Assembly: GCA_030847615.1 (NCBI GenBank)
Contig: JAUMIR010000001.1
Coordinates: forward strand, 250,607,187 to 250,671,186
DNA from: Gambelia wislizenii
Taxonomy: Eukaryota > Chordata > Lepidosauria > Squamata > Crotaphytidae
DNA: 64,000 bases
Direction: 5' to 3'
Both the position numbers and the translations under genes were made by a program. The notes below the pieces were generated by a model. It was not told where the DNA came from and searched no databases. It saw only the letters and a list, made by a program, of their open reading frames with translations. Positions 21,675 through 33,875 of this stretch are shown here, piece by piece; the first letter of the stretch is position 1, and every line of letters starts with the position of its first letter.

Positions 21675-22189
21675 CAGTTAGTCCTTTGTATCCATGGCTT
21701 CTGCATGCATGGATTCAACCAAAATGGATTGAAAATATTTGGATGGGTGGGTGGTAGAATTCAAAAAAAGCAAACTTTGCTGTTCTCCATTTTATATTAA
21801 GGAGAATTTTATATTTTACTACAACATTGTATATCTTCTTCTTCTTCCTCTTCTTCTTCTTCTTCTTTTATTTCTATAGTGCCATCAATGTACATGGCAC
21901 TTTACAAGAAAAAGAACAACAAAATATGATTCTGTGATTCTGTAAAATAGTTCTCTGCTCTCAAGCTTACAATCTAATGAAGACATGATACAAAAGGAAA
22001 GGGGATGGCAGTCGGGGAAGGGATTAAGTCTAGCATTCTCTTCTCTCTCTCCTTGGCCAGGGCAATGGCAGTTGGGACGGAGGGAGGGCTGTTCAAGATG
22101 GAGTATAATGGGACTTGAGCATCAATGGATTTTGGTATCCATGGGGGGGGGGCTGAAACCAAACTCCAGTGGATATTGAGGGTCCACTG
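21675..22189. mobile_element. MER2-like mariner/Tigger MITE
   Basis: Left terminus CAGTTAGTCCTTTGTATCCA, right inverted GGATATTGAGGGTCCACTG, TA on both sides (21673-21674, 22190-22191). Internal CATGGATTCAACCAAAATGG is the classic subterminal text of this group. A (CTT)n microsatellite at 21836-21868 and a SINE-like or simple segment expand the middle. Confidence 0.7.
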
Positions 22190-22199
22190 TACTTTTGAA

Positions 22200-23360
22200 A
22201 AGATGCATGGAGCAGCTTGAATGCATCCAGGATTCCTTTCATCTGTTACAATGCATCTTATATTGCTAGGTGTGCTGCCATGTGACCTGTGCCATTTACA
22301 ATCTGGGAAGTGTAATTTCTATTCGCCTTCTCTTTGGAAATGTCAACAAAATCATGGAAGGCTTTTATATGATACTGAAAAAACTTTAATTTGATGTGAA
22401 TTACTGTTTCAAAGTATTGAATGTATGCAAGTCTAGTATCAAGAAGAGAAAGTTCAGTTTTGGATGATCATACCTATGCCCCCCATTTCTTTCCAAATGA
22501 AAGGCCCTGTTTAATGTGAAGACATGACACAAAGTGTTTTTGAGCAGGGAAAGCCTTACATTATGAAGAGTCCACAGTGAGCAGGATGTGAAAAGTGTGA
22601 CTGAGTTATTGGCAACCAACCAGCTTTTTGTACAATCCCAGGTTTGAGCAAGGAATGTAGTAAGGCATTGTTCCAGCACTGCAGAATGAAAAAGTAGGTC
22701 ATGGAAAGTAGGTTTGAGAGAACAGAGAATTGAACTTGTCACCTCAGATTCCATTGGAGTAGCAATTGAAAACTGCCAGCATGATCTAGTGAGTGGAGCT
22801 AGGCGCTTTGCATTAAAAATAGCCCTTAAGAAGCAAGGCAGACCTTCACGTCTCCACAGCCTCTTTTACACAGGTGCAGGGGGAGGGGAATATGAAGGCT
22901 GCAAAATTTGGCCTTCTGAGATGCTTTTAGAGAGTTTGGAGTGTCACCTCCTGTGAATTTAATCCTGTTTCTATCCATGGGATCTGAAAGTGCTGAGGAC
23001 AGAGATGCCACTAGGTACAGGAAGACACTGTTCAGTGGAATTGTATGTGTTCAAAAGTGAAGGTCTGTCCCTAGTGCAATATTTTTGATTTAATAAAGGG
23101 TAGTTCCATGTCCCACATGCCATAGATGCAGAAAATATTTTTGGCTAGACAGAAAAGTGGATCCCAAGAAGGTGGGGTGTAATTTGGAGAAAGAGACCAA
23201 TTTATTATCTTGTAGCCCGAGGCAGAGTAGCAAATGGTGCCTCATTCTCTTCAATTCAAAGTGCATTGTACTCAAAGCTAGCCAAGTTATTTTGGCACAG
23301 GGGACAGACTATCTTGCAAGCACCTCTCCCCATCTCTAGTAATAAAAACAGTGATAATCA
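22200..23360. other. Apparently unique intergenic DNA
   Basis: No transposon family recognised. The frames 22401-22754 (-) and 22714-22956 (+) have no known motif. Confidence 0.35.
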
Positions 23361-23364
23361 GATA

Positions 23365-23590
23365 CCCTTTCATACAATGCAATTATAATGCTAGAATACT
23401 ACTTTAACTGCCATGTTCCCATCCTACGGTATCATAGGATTTGCAGTTTAGGGAGGGTACTCAGAATTCTCAACTAAAGAAGCTCCTCTGGTACCTCTGA
23501 CCAAAGTACAAACCCTAGGATATTACAGGATAGAACCTATGGCTGGTAAAGAGCAACCATAGCACTATGGTGTGTAGTGTGAAAGTTAAC
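23365..23590. mobile_element. MITE with CTTTCATAC-type termini
   Basis: CCCTTTCATACAATGCAATT at the left, AGCACTATGGTGTGTAGTGT plus GAAAG at the right, mirrored halves (TTTAACTGCCATG and ATGGCTGGTAAAG). Same family as 16694-16918. Confidence 0.65.
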
Positions 23591-23639
23591 TATTTCCTGC
23601 CCTTTTGTAATTCCCAAATTCTGCTGCCCAGGTGAGTAC

Positions 23640-24708
23640 CTCACTCAGCCTAGTGGCAAGAGACTTCAACAAGAACAAGAACCCAAAGGGTGCTCAGCAG
23701 TGGCTCCTCTTTGTCTTGGAAAGATGTGATCAGTGGGGTGCCACAAGGTTCGGTCTTGGGCCCAGTGCTATTCAACATATTTATCAATGACATGGATGAG
23801 GGAATTAGGGGCATACTTATCAAATTTGCAGATGACACCAAATTGGGAGGAGTAGCCAATACCCTAGAGGACAGGATCAAAATTCAAAATGACCTGGATA
23901 GGCTGGAGAGCCAGGCCAAAGCTAACAAAATGAAATTCAATACGGAGAAGTGTAAGGTACTGCACTTAGGGCGAAAAAATGAAATGCATCGATCTAGGAT
24001 GGGAGAGACCTGGCTGAATGAGACTACATGTGAAAGGGATCTAGGAGTCCTAGTAGACCACAAGTTGAACATGAGTCAACAGTGTGATGCGGCAGCTAAA
24101 AAGGCCAATGCAATTTTGGGCTGCATCAATAGAAGTATTGTGTCCAGATCAAGGGAAGTAATAGTGCCACTCTATTCTGCCTTGGTCAGACCTCACCTAG
24201 AATACTGTGTCCAGTTCTGGGCACCACAATTCAAAAAGGATATCGACAAATTGGAGTGTGTCCAAAGAAGGGCGACTAAAATGGTGAAAGGTCTGGAAAC
24301 CATGCCTTATGAGGAGAGACTTAGGGAGCTGGGTATGTTTAGCCTGGAAAAAAGATGGTTAGGAGGCGATATGATAGCCCTGTTTAAGTATTTGAAGGGG
24401 TGTCATGCTGAGGATGGAGCAGGCTTGTTTTCTGCTGCTCCAGAGACTGGAACATGGGGCAATGGATGCAAGCTCCAGGAACAGAGATTCCACCTCAACA
24501 TTAGAAGGAACTTTTTGACTGTTCGGCAGTGGAACACAGTCCCTCGGAGCGTGGTGGGGTCTCCTTCCTTGGAGGTCTTTAAACAGAGGCTGGATGGCCA
24601 TCTGTCGGGGATGCTTTAATCGTGATTTCCTGCATGGCAGGGGGTTGGACTGGATGGCCCTCGTGGTCTCTTCTAACTCTGCAATTCTATGATTCTATGA
24701 TTCTATGA
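23640..24708 (+). mobile_element. CR1 LINE, 5'-truncated, with 309-codon reverse transcriptase fragment
   Basis: The open frame 23690-24619 encodes the C-terminal part of a CR1 reverse transcriptase: SGVPQGSVLGPVLFNIF (motif following palm 1), FADDTKLGG (catalytic FADD), then thumb and C-terminal region with ADYS-like LVRPHLEYCVQFW. The stop TAA is at 24617-24619, followed by the standard 3' UTR (GCAGGGGGTTGGACTGG) and an ATTCTATG tail repeat ending near 24708. Endonuclease and upstream RT are missing by 5' truncation, usual for target-primed reverse transcription. The uninterrupted frame suggests a fairly young insertion. It cannot move on its own. Confidence 0.92.
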
Positions 24709-24709
24709 A

Positions 24710-26480
24710 TTGCTTGGAATGTGGTATCAGTGCATAGAGGTGAGCTGAAAGTGGCAATAGGATTGCAGCCTGATTCTTAAGTTGAAAGTTAAAATCTATT
24801 CCAGTTTGGAGGAGGACGAAGTGTAACTTTCAAACATTGCATCTCATTCTGCTCTGGGCTGTGGCAGATCTGAATCTATGCAGCCTTGCTGAAATCATTC
24901 CCGATTTATTTTACTGCAAAAAAAAGGTCAGAAGTCTCAAGCTGTTGAAATGAACATTGGGGAATGGTGCAACATTCTCTCCCCCACCCCCGTGCAAGTC
25001 TGCTGTAAATGCAGTCCACTGGCATTTGCTGAAAGGAGACAACAGCCTTCAAAGTCATCCATGAAGCTGGTGACTAGAGGAGACAGGAAAACACAGAAGC
25101 AGCCTGGTGCCTGTTTCAAAAACTAAGTGCTTTCACCCTCATGCCTTCCAGCCTTCAAGCACACAGCTGCTTCACTTTTGTCTCCAAAACTTTTCACTCT
25201 GTTTCTTAAAGAAGTACTTGCAAATAACATTCCTTTTGGTGATACACAGCCAGTGTAGTTCAGCCAGCAGGCCTTTAATCTTGTGGTTTTCCCCTTTCTT
25301 TGAGATTAACCATAATGTCCCTTTCTCTCCCACTCTCCCATCACCTCCCAATTCTGTCTACTGCACACACCGCCCACCCTGCTAATAGCTTTAATGTGTC
25401 CTGAACAGATTTGGGCTGCATCCCTCTACCGACTCTCATAATTTATTCAGGCAACTGGAGACCCCAAACCAGCCTTCTGCTGGCTGTCACTCTGCAGGGG
25501 GCTAAGACAGCATGGCCACTTGCCAATCACTATGGAAGATGACATCATTTTAATTTTAGGAAGGAAGAGTCTACAGCAGAATCAAGGAAAAGGACGAAGC
25601 ACCTCATCACGTTCCTCCCTATGTGCAAAGCTTGGAAAACTCACTTATAGACTGGCTGGGGGGGTTATGGGGAACTACACTCATCCAGGACTTGTCCGCA
25701 GCAATAACATTAATCTTCTGACAGTGTATTTGTTTGTTACTGTATTGCCTGAAAGTAGCTAGATGGATTTTTCATCAGATTTGGAAATGTATGGAATGGT
25801 CTGAGTTTTAAAAAAAATAGCCTATGTGGCATATGTGAAATTTACTCTAGGGACCTTGGGGTACACAGGGACCCTACACAGGCTCAACATTGGAAAGCAG
25901 GTTGTTATTCATTTTGCCTACTTGCTGGTCCTTGCAGGGGAGGGAGGCAAGTTACTTTCCCCATGCAGTATCAGTGAAACAACCTTACATATGAAGGCTC
26001 TTACAAGCACACTCTGTACTTAGAAGTGTCCTCTGTGTGTTCAGTGTAGTTTACTTCCAAGCAAGTGTAAGTTAGGTTGCAGTGATCCTTTATTATCACT
26101 CTTGAAGGCTCAATGACAAAATTTGTCTTAATATTTCTTAGTGCTTGATCATTTAGTACACTTTGGATTGATAATTCTAAGAAGGCTCAGCTACATAGGA
26201 ATCTTGGTGATCCAGTTTTGTCACATATGGGGGGGCAGGGGCAGGGTAGTCTTAGAGGGGCTCCTTTACCTGGGATCTATGTCCATACAAAGTAGTAGAT
26301 TACTTGAAATGTTTGCATCACCTGAGTTCAAAACATTGCTTTTTTGGGGGGAAATTTTGCTGTAACTATGGGGCTTACCTCACTCCAAAGAGAAGTGGCA
26401 AGGCAGCAGGAACGTTCCATCTTTCCTGCTGTCTTACCGCATGGTGTCATTTTTTTTGTTCTGGTCCTGTGGGGGACTGA
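24710..26480. other. Apparently unique intergenic DNA
   Basis: No gene found; several short frames lack motifs. Ends in a (TTTA)n run at 26491-26518. Confidence 0.35.
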
Positions 26481-26490
26481 GAAAAAAACA

Positions 26491-26518
26491 ATTTATTTAT
26501 TTATTTATTTATTTATTG
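26491..26518. repeat. (ATTT)n microsatellite
   Basis: Seven uninterrupted tetramer units. Confidence 0.9.
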
Positions 26519-26519
26519 C

Positions 26520-27335
26520 TAATCAGAAAAACCTATTAGCAAAAAGACACAGTTTTACCTTGGTCTCCACAGGACCAGAATGAAAGAACACTGGAAAAAC
26601 AACTACATCATATGGTAAGGCAGCATAAAAGAGGGACTGTTTTTCCTGCCTTGATGCTTTTCTTTGGAGTACAGCAAGCCCCTATATAAATAAAATCAAG
26701 TTTGTCTGTTTTTTACTGCATCATGCAAAAACAACGGGATGTATTTACACCAGATTTGGAGGGTATGTTTGGGACAGTCTGACTATAGGCTATGTGATAT
26801 GAACAAAATTCACAAGAGGGGATCTGGGAGACACCCCAATTATTTTTCATATATACCATAGTGTGCTCACCAACTGAAATGGATGTGTAATGGGAAGCCC
26901 CAAACAGACAGAGACTCCAGAGCAGTTGCAATTGAATTGTCAGTAATGATGGTTAATTATCTTGCCAAGCAAGTCTGGATACTACAACTAGTAGGAAATA
27001 TATGTTAATAGACAGTGGCAGTTGGTGGCTTCCATGCCAGTTGCACAGTGAATCCACTGCACATTTTAGCCTGAATGATAAATGACAAAGTGTTAAACCC
27101 ATTTGGGTAATAGAGTTCAGCTCCTTTCAAATTTAGACTAAAACCTGGATTCTCTACCCCACTGACATGGAACCCATCAAGTGCCACAGCAATAGCCAAA
27201 CTGTGTGTGTACTGGTATATGTTTTCTTTATCTGGCTACTGGCATACATTTCCTATGTATAAGAGACAATGAACTAATTAGGAGTACTGTATAGTTAATG
27301 GATGCTGAAGGCTCTGGGAGCTCTAGGAGCCTCAC
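26520..27335. other. Intergenic, nothing recognised
   Basis: No gene or family assigned. Text around 26700-26800 and 25700-25800 shares phrasing (a TTTGTC/TTACTG/ATCAGATTTGGA-like run), suggesting an unnamed dispersed repeat. Confidence 0.3.
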
Positions 27336-27337
27336 CA

Positions 27338-28156
27338 CAGGTCAACCACCATATCCATTGGATTTGATATCCATGGCTTCACTTATCCACGTCTGAAAAA
27401 TATGTTCTCTTTAGGTATTTCTAGGTCCTCCAATGAGATTCTGTGGTCAACTTCTGGCATTTGTCTAATTGAAAATAATAGGGTTCCCTATTATCCATGG
27501 GACTTGTCTACACGAACCCCAGACTGCTCCACAGTAATAGCAAGTCGCAGCAGCTGTGACCTGTCTTAATGGTTTTACAGCCCACATGAACTTTGCATGC
27601 CTGTAGCTGAGACTGTGGCAGATTACTCACATTTTTAAATCTGCCGCTGCCAAAGTTACAAAAAACACACAACTATTTCTATGGTGCGCACAAGGGATAT
27701 TTCACCTTTCCCCAAAAAGAAAGAGAAAAAAGATAGTACAAACCTCCATTTTATTGCCTTAGTGATCACTCGCTAAAGTGAAAATCTAACATGGCAGCAG
27801 CAGGCGCTTGCCCTGTAGTCCAGCCCCACCCCCTGTGCTTGTCCAGCCAATCAGGTTTGCACTTTGTCCTACATGGGGAAGCAATTCATGTCGAATTGCC
27901 TGTCTTAATGAGTGAAAATGTGCATATCACTGGGATTTTTAAAAAAAAGTTGGAGAAAACCGCAAATGCTTTTCTCGCCTAGTGTTTCCTCTTTTTGCCC
28001 CCCCCTTCACAATGCAGGATCCTGTTAAGACATCTTGTTTTTGAGTGAATCCTATGAGGAATATTTCATTATGTGGACAACTCTATGGTTTCAGGTATCT
28101 ATTGGAGGGGGTTCTTGAACTGTATCGCCCATGGATATGGGGGGTGGGTCAACCTG
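27338..28156. mobile_element. Mariner/Tigger-type MITE split by a Harbinger-like MITE
   Basis: Left half 27338-27499 (CAGGTCAACCACCATATCCA, CATGGCTTCACTTATCCA) and right half 28085-28156 (CATGGATATGGGG, GGTCAACCTG) are inverted termini of one element. The middle is the separate insertion 27500-28084. Confidence 0.6.
27500..28084. mobile_element. Harbinger-like MITE, TSD ATG
   Basis: GGACTTGTCTACACG at the left, inverted ATGTGGACAACTCT at the right, ATG on both sides (27497-27499, 28085-28087). Internal landmarks shared with 10962 and 14706: AGTAATAGCAAGTCGCAGCA, CCAGCCAATCAG and AAACCGCAAATGCTTTTC. Confidence 0.75.
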
Positions 28157-28352
28157 CATTTTTATTGCATTTTTAATATAAAAAACCTTGTGTTGCCAGC
28201 TGCTTCAGACTTTTTAAGGACAGGCAGAGCATTTATAGGGAGGAACTACTGCACTTATGTCCTGCTGGACTTCCCATAAGCAGCTGGTTGTTCAGTGCAT
28301 GTCAACAGAACGCCTTAGTCTGTTCTCAAATGGCTCTTTTTTTTAAAAAAAA

Positions 28353-28890
28353 AATGTTCTTACCCTCTCTGGCTTTTCTTTGCAAACGAAGATTCAGGAA
28401 GGACTCATCCTGTGCTTTCTGTAAGCGTGCTATGACTAAAAAGGCCAATCCGAGATGAACATGTCCGGTTGCAGAAAGCACAGCAGAGGGGCTCCTTGGG
28501 TGATGATTCCGGGTTGTGATTCTTTCTGTGTTGTCATTTCTCTTCAAGACTTGTTTGGCTTGAGCTCTCAAATAAGGCTGCAGCATTGTGGATAGTGTGT
28601 CTCCATGCCTCCCGATGTGAGGCCATGGCAGACCATTGTTGGTGATCAATTTGGCTGAGCCTAAGATGTTGTTTCAGGGCGTCCTTGTATTGCTTTTTTG
28701 GAGCACCCCTCTTATGCTGACCCGTGGTGAGTTCACCGTAGAGTAGTAGTTTTGGGAGGCAATGGTCCTCCATCCTAGAAATGTGCCCTGCCCAGCGCAG
28801 CTGTGTTCTCAATATCATGGCCTCAATGCTGGTGATCCCTGCTTGCTCAAGGACAGGAACATAACATGGGTCACCTATTGCCAACACTTA
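28353..28890 (-). mobile_element. Non-LTR LINE 3' part (copy 1)
   Basis: The - strand frame 28887-28534 encodes the far C-terminus of a reverse transcriptase: LEQAGITSIEAMILRTQLRW, AGHISRMEDHCLPK, then KQYKDALKQHL. Beyond it comes a degraded C2HC zinc-finger segment. Same element as 41040-41740, about 90% alike by eye. The clade is uncertain; it is not CR1, BovB or L1 from these residues. Confidence 0.75.
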
Positions 28891-29425
28891 GAACTCCTCA
28901 AATGATTTCATCAGCACTGTATACACACAATCCTAAATATACTGTTCTTACCCTATGAGAGAGAAAAAGCCACCGAAAACTACAGAAATGGTAAATCCTT
29001 ATTCCTGAAAAGGAAGAAAAGAACAGTTCACATTGTTGATGATCCTGCCTCAGTGTGCTCTTGGTGAAGCCAACAGATGAACCAAGCAAATACCAAGAAC
29101 ATAGAATAATTACATACATGCATATGCATATGTGTACAGCCACTCACTATTTTTCAAAATCCTTTGTTCAGCAAACAGTGTATTAATAAGCAATATCCTT
29201 CCTTAGTCTAGTCATAATCTACAATCCTGTGTTTGTGATGTGAAAAAAGTATGACTGTAAATACATCAGCAATTCTTTGAATATTGATTTGTGAGTAATA
29301 AAAAGGCAGAGGCACAGGTAAAGACCTCCCCCTCCCCCTTTTTGCAAACTCTTAAAATAACAACCCAAAGGCTCATATTCAGATGCTGAGTTAAGACTCA
29401 TAAGCTGAGTACCTTGGTAGCTTCC
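28891..29425. other. Intergenic, nothing recognised
   Basis: Short motif-free frames only. Confidence 0.3.
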
Positions 29426-29427
29426 CA

Positions 29428-29508
29428 TCATGATTTCCTGCATGGCAGGGGGTTGGACTGGATGGCCCTTGTGGTCTCTTCCAACTCTACAATTCTATGA
29501 TTCTATGT
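29428..29508 (+). mobile_element. CR1 LINE 3' end
   Basis: TGATTTCCTGCATGGCAGGG, GGTTGGACTGGATGGCCC, ending in ATTCTATGATTCTATG. Confidence 0.85.
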
Positions 29509-29509
29509 A

Positions 29510-30715
29510 ATGGATGTATTGGGGGACAGGAAGGGATGGGGGGAGGTCTAACCGAATAAAGCAAACAGAGTGCTCTAGAAAACGAAACCTTAAATTGCTA
29601 AGTGCAAAGAAATAGTCCAGGGTATGGTCAGAAGGCACATACAGCTTGGAAACTTGCTGAAGCTAAGCAGATTTGGTTCTTTAGCTAGGTAGCAGTGGTA
29701 TGATAGTAGTGAGGAAAGGCTGCAGGCTTGTAGCAGAGTGCATGAGTTGTGTGCAGAAAACTCTGGGTTCAATCCCTACTTAAATAAAATGGATGCCAGC
29801 TAGCAAGGCTAGGAAAAGAATTCTGTCTGAGACCCTGGAGAGCAGCTGCTAGCCAAAACCCTCAGTATGAAGTGCAAGGTCAGTGATTTCCAAACTTGAG
29901 CCTCCAAATGTTGGACTGTTGCTGCCAGAATCCTTGTCCATTGGCCTTGCTAGCTGGGGCTCCTGAGAGCTGATAAAGGCAAGCCGCTACACTGTCTCAT
30001 ATATATGTGTGTGTACATATCAGTGCAAGCATAATATATGTTGTTTGCAAGTCTTTCTTTCATAAATCTAATGAATCTTAATGACCCATTCAAGACTAAG
30101 CCACCAGTCTTGAATGGCTAATTAGTTAAGAATGAGTAAATAAACTCACTTTCTGAGTTTCCAGATACTTCTCTCTTCTGCATGGGTGGTGTAGTTTGGA
30201 TTACTTTTATTACAGGAACACAGGAAAATGAATCAACAAAAGGGAGGGAGTAGTTCTATAGCTTCCAACAGTCCCTCCTGCCTTAGGGAACAAAGTTTGC
30301 TTCTCAGCTGTCAACCTATTTACCTATTCTTATTCTGAATTTACAGATGGATGGGAGAGAAACACTTAGCTGGAAGTAGTTGCCAAAGTTTATCCTGTGA
30401 GCATGAAACTGAGGTGCTAGAATTTGAATTTGAGACTCCCAGGCTTTGTCCAGAATTCTTTCCATGGGATCTTACAAATTATGTCATTGTTGTATAGTTG
30501 TACAGATCATGGGGTGTTGAAGTGGAACTCCCAGTGACCCTAGCCAGCATAAGCAATGGTGGGGAATGCTGGGAGTTGAAGTGCAAAACCATTTGGAAGG
30601 CCACCGAATTCACATGCCTAGTGTAGGTGAAGTATTTTTAGGCTGAAGGAAGAGTGGCATTAACATGTGGGGCAGAGGCAGCTGCTGGCTTCTGAGTCAG
30701 TTGCTGAGAGCAGTT
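29510..30715. other. Intergenic with small hAT MITE pieces
   Basis: Segments at about 29888-29970 and 30490-30605 belong to the CAGGGATGGG...CTCCCAG family (GGGAGTTGAAGTG, ACTCCCAGTGACCC). The rest is unassigned. No gene. Confidence 0.4.
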
Positions 30716-30724
30716 AACAACAAC

Positions 30725-31180
30725 AGGTATCCATGAGTCAACTTTGACTCATGGTGACCCCATGAATGAGATATCTCCAAGACCCTCTATCCACAACAGC
30801 CCAGCTCAGATCTTGTGGACTCAGGGCCATGGCTTCCTTGATTGAGTCTATCCACTTGGAATATGGTCTTCCTCTTTCCCTACTGCCTTCTACCTTATCC
30901 AGCATTGTTGTCTTTTCTAGTGAGTCATGTCCCTCATGATATGTCCAAAGTACAACAGCCCCAGTTTAGTCATCTTGGCTTCTAGGGATAGCTCAGATTT
31001 GATGTTTTTTAGGACCCATTTATTGGTCTTTTTGGCAGTCCGCAGTATCTGTAGTACTCTTCTCCAGCACTGCATCTCAAATGAATTGATTTTCCTTCTA
31101 TTCACTGTCCAACTCTCACTGTTCAGTACATGGTAATGGGAAATACAATGGCTTGGATAATCCTAATCAGATATACAAAA
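30725..31180 (-). mobile_element. BovB (RTE) LINE 3' end
   Basis: The - strand frame 31105-30917 encodes the RTE/BovB reverse transcriptase C-terminus (FEMQCWRRVLQILRTAKKTN, LGLLYFGHIMR). Downstream, toward 30735, is the BovB 3' region ending GAGTCAACTTTGACTC. BovB LINEs are abundant in squamates and known for horizontal transfer. 5'-truncated and frame-broken. Confidence 0.85.
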
Positions 31181-31184
31181 ATAA

Positions 31185-32270
31185 GATAGAATCTGAGTCA
31201 GTAAGAGTGGTAAATTGATGTTTTTTGTGTGCTTTGAAGGAGCTATGGAAGGTGTTGAAGCCTATCCTCCAAATAGGTTCAGAACCTTGGACAGTTCCAA
31301 AGGCAAGCTGGAACCCTTCCTTTCCTTTCCAAGTAACAGAGACTGTCTCTACCTGCAGCTGAATCTTACTTCAACCTGGCATCATGATAGGGTCCTCTGA
31401 TAAGCCTGTGGATAGCAGGCTAATTTAAGGAGTGGTGCCAGTACAGTTTTGCCCTCTGAGAGAGGGGATTGCTGGGAGCACAAGAAGAGTGGCAAGTGGC
31501 TGCCCCCCCACTCGCTCCCCAGTATCTGCTATCTTACTCACTCTAATGGTAGGTCTGGCTCTGAATAAACAGCCTTGTAAAAAAAAAAAAAAAAAGGCAA
31601 CCTGACTCTTCTCCCCCATTTTACAAGTGAGGCTGAATCTGGACTTTCATCGTGAATAATAATCCAGGGTCAATGAACCGTTTCTGATATCTGGACACAG
31701 GAATAAATTAACCTCCTTTTTAGTTAAAGGAAACTTTTCAGGGAAAAGCCACCTGCCAGTTATGCTAAGCTTTTATGATTGTTGCAGCATGGAATAAGCA
31801 GTTAATTAACATGTGTCAGTGTTGTTAACCTCTACAAATAAGTCTCATTATAACAGATTAATGAAAAGAGCTTTTAGGCACACCAAAAAGAGGTGTAACT
31901 GAGGGGTTTCTTCTTAGCCATGTTTCATTATCTTCATATGCACCTTTGCTCTGCCCACATGCTGTTAAATGTTCAGTTGAATATTGCATTTCACTGTGTA
32001 AAACAAACAATGCAGCAAAGGCCTCGTATAATATGTGGGAAAGCTGAAGCCTCATTGTCTCTTATTTCACATCAGGCTCCAGCCACATTTGCCTAGGCTC
32101 ATGTGGAACATGGAGAAATACAGCATCCATGGAAAACACAGAAATATGAACTCTGTAACAATTGTGTACTGATTCCTTTTGGAGTATAACCTGAAAGCAG
32201 GTTTCAGATATTTATGTCAGGCAAATAGGTGAGTCCTGCCTCTCAGGGCCCTAAAAGATCCCTGTTAGTA
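31185..32270. other. Apparently unique DNA, candidate conserved element near 31700-32060
   Basis: No repeat family apart from a poly-A run at 31580-31594. The 31700-32060 stretch is AT-rich and information-dense (TTAATTAAC, TAATGAAAAG). No coding potential. Confidence 0.3.
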
Positions 32271-33875
32271 TGGTCTACTACTTTTGTCTGGTGCGGGTTG
32301 AAATTAAGGGCTGGATGCAGAAATACAGCAGAGCATTATGTGTTACATGGGGGGTGTATGATAAAAAGGCTCTAGTCACATGGGAGGAGGCAAAAGGGCT
32401 TTGGTTTACAGCAACAGTGGGCATTTGGAGCCCTGTTCCAGATCTTTTGGAACTGCAGTTCCCATACTCCTGCACTATCATTATGCTGGCTGCATTTAAT
32501 GGGAGTTGTCAGCCAAAAGCATCTGGAAGACCCAAGCAGCAGCTGAATTAGAAGAGTAGCTGTGGGCATGAGCAAGTTAATTCACACAACACCAGAAACG
32601 TTATATCTAATCACTCTGATTTTTAAAAAAGATTTTAAGTTGTAATTCATAGGCTAAGGCTGGGGAAAATGTGGCACTTGACTCTTTTTTGTGGCTTTAT
32701 AAATCCCTTTCATCCCCTAAGTTTGGATGTGGAATGTGTGTGGAAAATGACTGCAGGCTGGGAGTAGTAGTTTTACTGAGGCCACTCCCCAACTCTCATC
32801 CCTGCTGCCTTGAGAAGGCCGGAAAAAGCCCTGACAAACCTGGACATCATCACTACAGTGGTGGAGCACAGCATGGGGGGATTGTCCTCCTGCCCCCATT
32901 GCATTTGACCCTCCCTGCCTTAAGTGGACATTAATCAGCTGAGAACTATCTGGGAAGCTTTTGCTGTGCCTTCCTCTATGTCCTCCTTCCTACCAAACAG
33001 GACAAAATCTCTTTTGTGTACTTTTCTGGACACAATTTCTAGGTTTTTAAATATTATCTTAATATTATCTGGTGTCCACTTGACCTGTGGATGCTGGACA
33101 GAAAGTCCAAGTGGAACAAGGCTTGATGTTTCTCTTTTCTTTGCCTGTGTTCATCTGCCTTCCTCACTGCTGCCATCTTCCAGCAGAGTGGTGAGCAATT
33201 CAAATTAAGGTTGCATTCCTAGGAAGAGCTGTGCTGGTTCAAACTAAAGGCCTATCTGGTCCAACATCTGCTTTCCCACACTGGCCAGATAGATGCCTCT
33301 GGGAAGGCCACATGCAGGACATAAGCACTACAATTCCCTCCTGCTTGTTATTTCCTGTCAACTTGTATACAGTGGTAGATTGCCTCTGATATCAGAGGTC
33401 ATATCAATAGCTTCTGGACATGATGTCTTATCCTCTCAGAACAGTGGCTTGGAGTAAGCCCAGCTGGCACTTACTTCTAAGTAAACCTGCATATGAGTGG
33501 GCTGCAGATTGCCAAAAACAGTGTGCTTTAAGAACATTTGCAGTGTTTACTTTCTGTACTTCACAATATACACACAGAGAAAGAGACAAGAGAGAGAAGG
33601 AATAATCAAAATCAGTCTGAAATATTAGGGTCTGATTTCCTCTTCACTCCCTACTTAGAGGTATCTTATGTAGAGAATGAGTTGCCCAAGGTACACTCTG
33701 TTAACTCCACAGCAAATCTGAGTTCCCTACATTTACTATACTGCAATAGCTCCATTTATTTAATTTAGATACAGGCATTTATTCCAACACCACCCCCTTT
33801 TGTTTTTTAGAGGTGAATTCCATATTTTCCACGGCATCCCTTGGGCTTGGCTTGAATAATGCTAATAAGTGTTGC
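32271..33875. other. Intergenic, weak hAT MITE trace
   Basis: Around 32420-32530 lies a diverged copy of the small CAGGGATGGG hAT MITE (GCAGTTCCCATACTCC, ATGGGAGTTGTCAGCC). Otherwise nothing recognised; frames at 32278-32575 and 32924-33208 lack motifs. Confidence 0.35.
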
